Of a stretch of DNA of 21,183 nucleotides, positions 6,686 through 13,443 are shown piece after piece. The stretch is taken from the NCBI GenBank assembly GCA_964354345.1, contig CAYGZL010000099.1, positions 1 to 21,183 on the forward strand, read 5' to 3'. A program made the position numbers and the translations under genes. This DNA is from CAYGZL01 sp964354345. Lineage in GTDB: Bacteria; Chloroflexota; Anaerolineae; Anaerolineales; UBA4823. The first letter of the stretch is position 1; each line of letters starts with the position of its first letter. The notes under the pieces were generated by a model that worked only from the letters and a program-made list of their open reading frames with translations, was not told where the DNA came from and did no database searches.

Positions 6686-7062
6686 AATCCGCTCAATCCG
6701 TTCCCAAAATCCGCTGACAGCAATCCTCTGCCAGCAATCCGCTCAATCCGTTCCAATAATCTGTTGACAGCAATCCTCTGCCAGCAATCCGCTCAATCCG
6801 TTCCCAAAATCCGTTGCCTGCAATCCGTTGCCATCAATCCGCTCAATCTGTTCCAATAATCTGTTGACAGCAATCCGCTGCCATCAATCCGCTCAATCCG
6901 TTCCAATAATCCGTTGCCAGCAATCCGTTGCCATCAATCCGCTCAATCCGTTCCAATAATCTGTTGACAGCAATCCTCTGCCAGCAATCCGCTCAATCCG
7001 TTCCAATAATCCGTTGACAGCAATCCGTTCCCAAAATCCGCTGACAGCAATCCGCTGCCAGC
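6686..7062 (-). repeat. Tandem array 2: 50-bp units, inverted relative to array 1
   Basis: Six 50-bp units start at 6686, 6736, 6786, 6836, 6886 and 6936. A 36-bp unit (6986-7021), a 27-bp partial (7022-7048) and a 14-bp unit (7049-7062) follow. Read on the minus strand, each 50-bp unit is the 36-bp unit of array 1 plus a 14-bp module like the single short unit in array 1 (6024-6037). Cores appear as AATCCG on the plus strand. The array lies 5' of the GxxExxY gene and ends one base before the stop codon of the dehydratase gene at 7064. The 436-bp stretch 6628-7063 contains nothing else I can support. Confidence 0.95.
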
Positions 7063-7063
7063 C

Positions 7064-8167
7064 CTACCAATCCACCACTGCGCCATCATCAGGATGGTAC
7101 GACTCCGGGTTGCACCAGTCATGACCGATCTTATCCGCCATAGCTTCTTCGTCGAGTTCGATGCCTAATCCGGGTCCGGTTGGCAGGTCCACATAGCCAT
7201 CCTTGACCACGAAGGGATTCTTCAGGTAACCTTCGCCCAGTGAGACATGCTCCTGGGCGATAAAATTCGGGATCGTGGCGTCAAGCTGGATGCAGGCCGC
7301 CAACGAAATCGGTCCGAGCGGGTTGTGTGGAGCTATTGCCGCATAATATGCCTCGGCCATGCCAGCGATCAGGTGCACCTCGTGGATGCCCCCGGCGTGG
7401 CACAGGTCGGGTTGCAAAATCGAGGCGGCGCGTTTCTCCAGGATTTCGCGGAATCCCCATTTGGTAAAGATGCGTTCGCCGGTGGCGATGGGCAGATGTG
7501 TGCTGCGCGCCAGATCGGCCATCACATCCACATTCTGGCACTGCACCGGCTCTTCGATGAACATTGGCTGGTACGGCTCAAAGGCTTTGATTAACAGCTT
7601 CGAGGTCTGCGGACTGATTGCGCCATGAAAATCAATCGCAATGTCAATCTCAGGCCCCGCCACTTCACGCAAAGTAGCAAAATGTTCGACGGCGCGGTCA
7701 ACGAAGGCTTTTGTTTCCACAATGCGCGCCGGTCGACCCCCGGCAACGCCAACCTTGAAGGCGGTGTATCCCCTGGCGATCCAGTCTTTGAGCGATTGAG
7801 CATCGCTGGCATGTTTGTAAAGACGAATACGCTCGCGCGTCGGACCGCCAAAAAGCTGGTACACCGGCACACCCAGCGCTTTGCCGGTCAGGTCCCATAA
7901 CGCCTGTTCCACGCCGCTCAAGGCGCTGGTCAGGATCGGTCCGCCGCGGTAGAACGCATGCCGGTACATTGCCTGCCAGTGGTGGATGATTTTACGGGGA
8001 TCCTTTCCGATCAAGTAGGTCGCCAGTTCATCCACAGCCTGGGCGCAGGTCAGGGCGCGTCCCTCCAGGATGGGTTCGCCCAAACCCACCAATCCTTCGT
8101 CGGTATGGATTTTTAAGAAGAGCCAGCGTGGCTTGACCAGGAAGGTTTCTAGTCTGGTGATTTTCAT
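7064..8167 (-). CDS. Enolase-superfamily (mandelate racemase/MLE) dehydratase, galactonate-dehydratase-like
   Basis: 367 residues from ATG 8167, which has GGAG 7 nt upstream; a TTG at 8185 overlapping the previous stop is less likely. The N-terminal capping domain reads MKITRLETFLVKPRWLFLKI and FYRGGPILTSALSGVEQALWD. The barrel carries DFHG (Asp and His near 179-181), FIEEP (near 205), ATGER (near 231), QPDLCHAGG and APHNPLGP. These are the three acidic metal ligands and the His base/acid residues of the D-galactonate dehydratase subgroup, which removes water from an acid sugar to give a 2-keto-3-deoxy acid. The exact substrate cannot be read from sequence. It follows the nucleotidyltransferase-kinase gene by 14 bp, so they are probably co-transcribed. 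Its stop codon touches repeat array 2. Confidence 0.85.
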   Translation of the reverse strand: MKITRLETFLVKPRWLFLKIHTDEGLVGLGEPILEGRALTCAQAVDELATYLIGKDPRKIIHHWQAMYRHAFYRGGPILTSALSGVEQALWDLTGKALGVPVYQLFGGPTRERIRLYKHASDAQSLKDWIARGYTAFKVGVAGGRPARIVETKAFVDRAVEHFATLREVAGPEIDIAIDFHGAISPQTSKLLIKAFEPYQPMFIEEPVQCQNVDVMADLARSTHLPIATGERIFTKWGFREILEKRAASILQPDLCHAGGIHEVHLIAGMAEAYYAAIAPHNPLGPISLAACIQLDATIPNFIAQEHVSLGEGYLKNPFVVKDGYVDLPTGPGLGIELDEEAMADKIGHDWCNPESYHPDDGAVVDW

Positions 8168-8181
8168 GTAGTCTCCATGGA

Positions 8182-9327
8182 TCAATCTTTATGGCGGACG
8201 ATAATGTGGATGGCATCTTCGATGGGCTGTTCAGCGACCAGGATCAGATATCCTCCGCCGCCCGCGCCGGATAGTTTCCACCCCAGTGCGCACGAACGGT
8301 ACTGCTCGATCAGGTCTATGACCATCGGATTGAGCATATTGGGGAACATGGCAATCTGCGCTTCAAATGAGGCGCGCAGATACCGTCCAAAACCCGTCAG
8401 GTCATGCGCCAGGATTGAATCCCAACAGGCATAGGCAGCATCCGCAAGAGCCTTGGCCCCCTCAGTGTTGATGCGAGTTCCTTCCAGCACATTAAAATCC
8501 ATGCTCCGTGGACCTAACGGAACTAAGTTCAGCGCGGATTGGACGAACTGTAAGGTTTGTTCATCCTGCAGCGAGTCGATCCGGTAAGGCCAGTATTTCC
8601 CGTCATAGTGGGATATATTTAAGCCGGGGATCACGATGCCAATGGTGTCCTGCGCGCCGGATATTTCCTGTGTGCCGGGGGGATTGTCGTAACAAAACAG
8701 GATCTTCGCCAATTTTTCGGGATCACCAGCTGGCAGCCGTGGGCCCCACAAGTCAATCGCGCTGCGCCGCGTGCTGGTGGCCATACCGCTGCGGTCATTA
8801 AAATCGACCGTCGGTTCGATCGAAACAGTGATGACCGGACCGGGGTAATATTTGGAGACGAAGGGTTGATCAAGCCACCCCCCTGCCAAATCGATGCGGA
8901 AGGGGATTGTGCAAACGGTGCGCAGGGAGGTGGTGGAACGGGTTGGCAAGCCAATATGGGGAATGCGATGGAGGATTTTATACTCAATACCCAACTCATC
9001 ACACAGCTTTTTCTTCGCCGCTAGGTTGCCGTCTTCGTTGACGATAAACAGATCGGGTTTGATGGCGATTAGTTCATCCACAAAATCTAACATCCCCGAG
9101 CCATGCGAAATTACCGCTTCTTTGACGCAACCGATGGCCTTCATCATATAGAGGCGTTCTTCTTCAGTATAAATAGGCACCCGACCTTTTAATTCAAATA
9201 AGGTCTTATCGGAGCCAAGAGCAACATACAGGTCGCCATGGGTGGCTGCTTCTTCCAGAAAAGCCACATGGCCGCTGTGTAATAAATCAAAACAACCGCT
9301 AACAAAGACTTTTTTTCTCATCCGCAT
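8182..9327 (-). CDS. Fused cytidylyltransferase-like / GHMP-kinase-like protein
   Basis: 381 residues. Residues 1-130 form a HxGH nucleotidyltransferase (FVSGCFDLLHSGHVAFLEEA, with H17-SG-H20; VALGSD; later LFIVNEDG), as in RfaE/HldE C-terminal and glycerol-phosphate cytidylyltransferases. From about 140 a GHMP sugar-kinase fold follows: PFRIDLAGGWLDQPFVSKYY, a divergent SGMATSTRRSA in place of the usual glycine/serine loop, EISGAQDTIG, and the C-terminal KLSGAGGGGYLI. Inferred role: phosphorylating a sugar and activating it with a nucleotide, as for heptose or fucose. Substrate unknown. ATG 9327 lies 10 nt after a TATAAT, so the mRNA may be nearly leaderless; ATG 9321 is the other option. 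It is divergent from argG. Confidence 0.8.
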   Translation of the reverse strand: MRMRKKVFVSGCFDLLHSGHVAFLEEAATHGDLYVALGSDKTLFELKGRVPIYTEEERLYMMKAIGCVKEAVISHGSGMLDFVDELIAIKPDLFIVNEDGNLAAKKKLCDELGIEYKILHRIPHIGLPTRSTTSLRTVCTIPFRIDLAGGWLDQPFVSKYYPGPVITVSIEPTVDFNDRSGMATSTRRSAIDLWGPRLPAGDPEKLAKILFCYDNPPGTQEISGAQDTIGIVIPGLNISHYDGKYWPYRIDSLQDEQTLQFVQSALNLVPLGPRSMDFNVLEGTRINTEGAKALADAAYACWDSILAHDLTGFGRYLRASFEAQIAMFPNMLNPMVIDLIEQYRSCALGWKLSGAGGGGYLILVAEQPIEDAIHIIVRHKD

Positions 9328-9337
9328 ATTTTACCTG

Positions 9338-9343
9338 ATTATA
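9338..9343 (-). promoter_or_regulatory. -10 element for the nucleotidyltransferase-kinase operon
   Basis: TATAAT on the minus strand, directly back to back with the -35 of the argG promoter. The distance to ATG 9327 leaves a leader of only about 4-5 nt. The -35 is weak. Confidence 0.45.
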
Positions 9344-9372
9344 TTGACGAATTGCACTGGGCATGATAGACT
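9344..9372 (+). promoter_or_regulatory. argG: Candidate promoter of the arginine operon
   Basis: TTGACG (9344-9349), a 17-nt spacer, and TAGACT (9367-9372). Predicted transcription start is about 9379, leaving a leader of nearly 190 nt before argG. Confidence 0.5.
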
Positions 9373-9382
9373 ACCGCCCATC

Positions 9383-9451
9383 GTGTCCAGGATTGATCTA
9401 CGCTTTCCCCGCTCCCGTCGTAACCGCCTGACTTCCAATTGGGAAGGATAG
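9383..9451 (+). CDS. Candidate arginine-rich leader peptide
   Basis: A 22-codon frame from GTG 9383 to TAG 9451 has arginine at positions 3, 7, 10, 12, 13 and 15, the last five within nine codons (RFPRSRRNR). It lies between the argG promoter and the intrinsic terminator. There is no Shine-Dalgarno; with transcription starting near 9379 it would be almost leaderless, as seems to be the case for two other genes here. Ribosome stalling on these codons would leave GGTGTTG (9451-9457) free to pair, with one bulge, with the CAACCC of the terminator's first arm. The role is inferred; the frame is short and could be chance. Confidence 0.4.
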   Translation: MSRIDLRFPRSRRNRLTSNWEG

Positions 9452-9505
9452 GTGTTGCGGAGCATTGATCAATAAACCAGGCTGCGCATACACTCGAAAG
9501 GACTG

Positions 9506-9539
9506 ACAACCCTCCTTCTCCGGAGGGTTGTTGTTTTTA
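9506..9539 (+). terminator. Intrinsic terminator upstream of argG (attenuator)
   Basis: The stem ACAACCCTCC / GGAGGGTTGT closes a TTCTCC loop and is followed by a T-rich run (TTGTTTTTA). The gene to the left points away, so on the plus strand this can only end transcripts starting in the argG leader. It stops 27 bp before the argG ATG, as expected for an attenuator. Confidence 0.8.
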
Positions 9540-9566
9540 TCCGCTTGATCATTTATGGAGGTTCGG

Positions 9567-10823
9567 ATGATACAAAAGATCTGTAAGATTGTTCTGGCCT
9601 ATTCCGGGGGCCTTGACACCTCGGTGATCGTACCCTGGCTGAAGGAGCATTACGGCTGCGAGGTGGTTTGCTTCACTGCGGATGTCGGCCAGGGGGATGA
9701 GATGGAAGGCCTGGAGGCCAAAGCTCTGGCCAGCGGCGCCAGCCAGTTGATCGTCCGTGATCTGCGCGAGGAGTTCGCTGGCGATTACTTGTTCCGTATG
9801 CTGCGCGCCGGCGCGGTTTACGAGCGTAAGTATTTGCTGGGCACCTCGATCGCCCGTCCCTTGATTGCCATGCACCAGGTCGAAGTTGCCCACCTGGTCG
9901 GTGCAGACGCGGTTGCGCATGGAGCAACGGGCAAGGGCAATGATCAGGTGCGTTTTGAACTGACCTATACCGCCCTCGATCCGCGGTTGAAAGTCATCGC
10001 CCCCTGGCGGGAATGGGATATCCGTTCACGCGAGGATGCGATCGCTTACGCTAACGCTCATCATGTGCCGGTGAAAGCCACGCTGAAGTCCATCTATAGC
10101 CGGGATGGTAATCTCTGGCACCTCTCGCACGAAGGCGGACCATTGGAAGATCCCTGGCTGGAGCCGGATGAGGCCATGTTCCAGCTCAGCGCGGCACCGG
10201 AGAACGCGCCAGAGGAAGCAGTCTATATTGAGATCGAGTTCGATTCAGGCACGCCGGTGGCAGTGAATGGCGAGCAAATGACGCCGGCCAAGCTGATCAT
10301 GCACTTGAATGCCATCGGCGGTACGCACGGCATCGGCCGGGCAGATCTGGTGGAGAACCGCCTGGTGGGGATGAAGTCACACGGCGTCTATGAGACCCCG
10401 GGAGGAACGATTTTATTGGCTGCTCACCGTGAGCTTGAATCGCTGGTCCTGGATAAAGAGACCATGCTTTTCAAGGACATGGTCGCCCTCAAATATGCAG
10501 AGCTGGTTTACAACGGCCTGTGGTTCACCCCCTTGCGCGAAGCCCTGGACGCTTTTGTGGATAGCACCCAGGGACCCGTGACGGGCGTTGTGCGCTTAAA
10601 ATTGTATAAGGGCAACGTTATCCCGGCCGGGCGCAAGAGTCCCTTCAGCCTGTACCGCGAGGATTTCGCCACCTTCGGTCAGGAGGATGTTTACAACCAG
10701 ATTGATGCCAGAGGCTTTATCCGGCTGTATGGCCTGTCAATGAAAGTGCGCGCCCTCAACGGGCTGCCCGTCTCCGGGCTGGATATGCCCAGACCGGATT
10801 ATACGCGCTTCAAGCGTGACTAG
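9567..10823 (+). CDS. argG: Argininosuccinate synthase
   Basis: 418 residues from ATG 9567, which has GGAGG 5 nt upstream; the in-frame ATG at 9555 overlaps that site and is rejected. It joins citrulline and aspartate using ATP, giving argininosuccinate, AMP and pyrophosphate, in the cytoplasm. The N-terminal nucleotide loop reads AYSGGLDTSV. Other family blocks are CFTADVGQG, LGTSIARPLIA, HGATGKGNDQVRFE, SRDGNLWHLSHEGG, IGRADLVENRLVGMKSHGVYETPGG and SPFSLYREDFATFG. Length is normal for the family. It heads the arginine operon behind a leader with a terminator, and argH follows 9 bp after the stop. Confidence 0.97.
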   Translation: MIQKICKIVLAYSGGLDTSVIVPWLKEHYGCEVVCFTADVGQGDEMEGLEAKALASGASQLIVRDLREEFAGDYLFRMLRAGAVYERKYLLGTSIARPLIAMHQVEVAHLVGADAVAHGATGKGNDQVRFELTYTALDPRLKVIAPWREWDIRSREDAIAYANAHHVPVKATLKSIYSRDGNLWHLSHEGGPLEDPWLEPDEAMFQLSAAPENAPEEAVYIEIEFDSGTPVAVNGEQMTPAKLIMHLNAIGGTHGIGRADLVENRLVGMKSHGVYETPGGTILLAAHRELESLVLDKETMLFKDMVALKYAELVYNGLWFTPLREALDAFVDSTQGPVTGVVRLKLYKGNVIPAGRKSPFSLYREDFATFGQEDVYNQIDARGFIRLYGLSMKVRALNGLPVSGLDMPRPDYTRFKRD

Positions 10824-10832
10824 GAGAGCTAA

Positions 10833-12212
10833 ATGACAATGTGGGGTGGCCGGTTTCGGAGTAAACTCGATCCTGCAGCCTGGGCGCTGAACGCCTCGAT
10901 CAGCTTCGACCAGCGCCTGGCGCGCCAGGATGTGCGCGGCAGCCTGGCGTGGGCGAATGCGTTGGTTCAAGCTGGCATCCTGACGGCGGAAGAATGCGCA
11001 CAGATCTGCGCCGGTTTGCGGGTGATCGATGAAGAGTTACAGCAGGGCAGCTTTGTCTTCCAAACCGAAGATGAAGATATCCACAGCGTGGTAGAACGGC
11101 GCCTGGCTGAGTTGATCGGTGCGACTGCCGGGAAGTTGCATACCGGTCGCAGCCGCAACGACCAGGTCGCCACGGATCTCCGACTGTGGCTGCTCGATCA
11201 TATGCCGCTGCTCGATCAGGCGTTAGTGGAGTTGCAGCAGACCTTACTGACCCGCGCCGAGAGCGATCTGGAAATCCTGTTGCCCGGCTATACTCACCTG
11301 CAACGCGCTCAACCGATCTTATTAGGCCACTGGTGGTTGATGCATTTCTGGACTTTGCAGCGCGATCGAGAGCGCCTGTCTTCGGCGCGAGCGCGCACGG
11401 CGGTGCTGCCGTTGGGATCTGGCGCACTGGCCGGGACAGCTTTCCCGGTTGACCGGGTTGCCTTAGCGGCTGCGTTGGGCTTTGAAAGTGCCTCACCCAA
11501 CAGCCTGGACGCCGTGGCTGACCGCGATTTTGTGGCTGAGTTCTTGTTTGACGCAGCTCTTGTCGGCGTTCACCTGAGCAGGCTGGGAGAAGCCGTGGTG
11601 CTGTTCAGCAGCGCTGAGTTCGGCTACTTCGAGCTGGCTGACGCTTACGCCACCGGGTCGAGCTTGATGCCGCAGAAGAAAAACCCGGATGTCTTCGAGC
11701 TGGCGCGCGGCAAAGCCGGCAGGTTGCTGGGCGATCTGGTCGGAATCCTGACAACCTTGAAAGGACTGCCCTCCACTTATGACAAGGATCTGCAAGAAGA
11801 CAAAGTTCCCTTGTTCGATGCTTACGATACGCTGGCCGCGCTGCTACCCGTGCTGGCGGGAGCGCTGCGCAGCTTAACCGTCTATCCCGAGCGAATGCGC
11901 GCTGCCCTTGACCCCAGCCTGATGGCGACTGACCTGGCCGACTATCTGGCGCTTAAGGGTATCCCTTTCCGCCAGGCGCACATTCTGGTGGGACAGGTCG
12001 TGCAACGAGCTGCAGAAAAGGGGGTTTCTCTTGATAAGCTGCCTAGCGTAGATTACCAGGAGATCAGTTCCGCCTTCGATCCAGAGGCATTCACCCAGGT
12101 TTTTGATACCTGGCAGAGCCTGAACCGCCGAAATGTGATCGGGGGCACTGCGTTCCAGGCTGTCCAAAACCAACTCGAGATGGCGCGTGACGTCTTACAC
12201 CGTCCATTGTAA
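10833..12212 (+). CDS. argH: Argininosuccinate lyase
   Basis: 459 residues, the family norm. It splits argininosuccinate into arginine and fumarate, the last step of the pathway. It belongs to the fumarase/aspartase superfamily and is expected to be a cytoplasmic tetramer. Visible signatures are MWGGRF at the N-terminus, EDIHSVVERRL, TGRSRNDQVATDLRLW, PGYTHLQRAQP, and the mobile catalytic loop GSSLMPQKKNPD with the conserved serine. The ribosome site GGAG lies within the end of argG (TAGGAGAG), so the two are closely coupled. A 105-bp gap with a palindrome separates it from lysW. Confidence 0.97.
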   Translation: MTMWGGRFRSKLDPAAWALNASISFDQRLARQDVRGSLAWANALVQAGILTAEECAQICAGLRVIDEELQQGSFVFQTEDEDIHSVVERRLAELIGATAGKLHTGRSRNDQVATDLRLWLLDHMPLLDQALVELQQTLLTRAESDLEILLPGYTHLQRAQPILLGHWWLMHFWTLQRDRERLSSARARTAVLPLGSGALAGTAFPVDRVALAAALGFESASPNSLDAVADRDFVAEFLFDAALVGVHLSRLGEAVVLFSSAEFGYFELADAYATGSSLMPQKKNPDVFELARGKAGRLLGDLVGILTTLKGLPSTYDKDLQEDKVPLFDAYDTLAALLPVLAGALRSLTVYPERMRAALDPSLMATDLADYLALKGIPFRQAHILVGQVVQRAAEKGVSLDKLPSVDYQEISSAFDPEAFTQVFDTWQSLNRRNVIGGTAFQAVQNQLEMARDVLHRPL

Positions 12213-12259
12213 AAGAAAATCATTGTCGCGCGATAACTGCGCTTGTAAATCCAATTGTA

Positions 12260-12305
12260 GGACAAGCTGTTAGCTTGTCCCTGTGTAATAAGCTGTTAGC
12301 CTGTC
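12260..12305. repeat. Palindrome and repeated half upstream of lysW
   Basis: Between argH and lysW, GGACAAGC (12260-12267) pairs perfectly with GCTTGTCC (12273-12280) across TGTTA. The right part is repeated directly at 12290-12305 (AAGCTGTTAGCCTGTC, one change against 12265-12280). There is no T-run, so it is not an intrinsic terminator. It may be a REP-like repeated palindrome or an RNA-processing hairpin separating argGH from the lys-type genes. Confidence 0.6.
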
Positions 12306-12317
12306 ATGGAGGAGACA

Positions 12318-12491
12318 ATGTCGTTCAATGTGCCATGCCCTGAATGTGAAGCGGAAATTGATCTGGCAGAAAATACTGAGGTCGGTGAAATTATCGTCTG
12401 CCCAGATTGCGGGGTGGATTTGGAGGTCACCAGCCTGACTCCAGCAATGGTTGCGCTGGCGCCGATGGAACAGGAAGATTGGGGCGAGTAA
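12318..12491 (+). CDS. lysW: LysW-type amino-group carrier protein
   Basis: 57 residues from ATG 12318 with GGAGG 5 nt upstream; ATG 12306 overlaps the ribosome site. LysW protects the alpha-amino group of glutamate or aminoadipate by an isopeptide bond to its C-terminal glutamate and presents the intermediates electrostatically to the pathway enzymes. A zinc site is formed by C7-PE-C10 and C28-PD-C31. The mid-region is strongly acidic, and the C-terminus is the diagnostic EDWGE with the acceptor Glu57. It sits directly before lysX and within an argG-argH operon, pointing to arginine rather than lysine synthesis. Confidence 0.96.
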   Translation: MSFNVPCPECEAEIDLAENTEVGEIIVCPDCGVDLEVTSLTPAMVALAPMEQEDWGE

Positions 12492-12505
12492 ACCCGAGAA
12501 GCCCT

Positions 12506-13417
12506 ATGCGAACAGGAACGACTCTATCCCGTCGCTTACGCATCGGCGTATTATATTCCCGCGTGCGCGTGGAAGAAAAATGGATCTTCGCCGCTATGGA
12601 GCGCCGGGGAGTTGATTACGAGCGCCTGGATGACCGCAGTATCTATTTTGACCTGGAAAACCCGGCTCCCTGGCTGCAGTATGACGCCATCCTGGAACGC
12701 AGCATCAGTTATGCCAACGGGCTGTACGCCCTGCGCATCCTGAATGCCTGGGGCATACCCACGGTGAATACAGTGTCTGTGGCGGAGGCCTGCGGCGATA
12801 AGCTGACTACCAGTACTGCGTTGGCGCGGGCCGGGGTGCCCCAACCGCGAAATGTCGTGGCGTTCACGCCGGAATCAGCTCTGGAAGCGATCGAGCAGAT
12901 GGGCTATCCGGTGGTGCTCAAGCCGGTGGTTGGCTCTTGGGGACGCTTGTTGGCCAAGATCAACGATCGCGATGCGGCAGAGGCCCTGGTGGAACACAAG
13001 TCGGTGCTGGGCTCTTACCAGCATTCTGTATTCTACATCCAGGAATACATCGTCAAGCCCGGTCGGGACATCCGCGCCATCGTCGTCGGTAACCAGGTCG
13101 TTACCGCGATCTACCGCAAATCGGCGCATTGGATCACCAACACCGCCCGTGGTGGGGAGGGTGAAATCTGTCCGCTGACGCCCGAGCTAGAAGCTTTGTG
13201 CTTGAAAGCGGCCCAGGCGGTTGGTGGGGGCGTTCTGGCGGTGGATGTGATCGAACATCCTCAGCGTGGCTATCTGGTCAACGAGATCAATCACACGATG
13301 GAATTCCATACCGCTCAGCCGATCAGCGGGGTAGATATCGGGGATGCGATCGTTGAATATGTCATCGCAGTCGCCCGGAAGAACAGGTCCAATGGGCAGC
13401 CGCGCGCTACCCGATAA
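12506..13417 (+). CDS. lysX: LysW-glutamate ligase (ATP-grasp, LysX/ArgX)
   Basis: 303 residues from ATG 12506, 14 bp after lysW. It uses ATP to join the amino group of glutamate (ArgX) or aminoadipate (LysX) to the C-terminal Glu of LysW. It is a RimK-like ATP-grasp enzyme: the N-terminal preATP domain reads LRIGVLYSRVRVEEKW and DAILERSISYANGLY. The ATP-binding part has YPVVLKPVVGSWGRLLAKIN, FYIQEYIVKPGRDIRAIVVG, and the metal-binding LVNEINHTMEFH. A long overlapping frame opens further upstream inside lysW but has no ribosome site. Substrate choice between glutamate and aminoadipate cannot be decided from motifs I am sure of; operon context favours glutamate. Confidence 0.93.
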   Translation: MRTGTTLSRRLRIGVLYSRVRVEEKWIFAAMERRGVDYERLDDRSIYFDLENPAPWLQYDAILERSISYANGLYALRILNAWGIPTVNTVSVAEACGDKLTTSTALARAGVPQPRNVVAFTPESALEAIEQMGYPVVLKPVVGSWGRLLAKINDRDAAEALVEHKSVLGSYQHSVFYIQEYIVKPGRDIRAIVVGNQVVTAIYRKSAHWITNTARGGEGEICPLTPELEALCLKAAQAVGGGVLAVDVIEHPQRGYLVNEINHTMEFHTAQPISGVDIGDAIVEYVIAVARKNRSNGQPRATR

Positions 13418-13443
13418 TGCCATGCTTACAGTCAGGAGCTGGA

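Noticed and set aside
5772..7062. CRISPR array (36-bp repeat length is suggestive)
   Set aside because: Units abut head to tail with no unique spacers, and no cas gene is in the window.
9379..9554. T-box riboswitch or tRNA in the argG leader
   Set aside because: No T-box consensus (AGGGTGGNACCGCG) and no tRNA T-loop or cloverleaf pattern were found.
9555..9557. ATG at 9555 as the argG start
   Set aside because: It lies inside the GGAGG ribosome site that serves ATG 9567, and the family starts close to the latter.
12407..12505. Early start for the lysX frame inside lysW
   Set aside because: The extra residues overlap lysW in another frame, are low-complexity and have no family match. ATG 12506 lies just before the conserved LRIGVLYSRVR segment.
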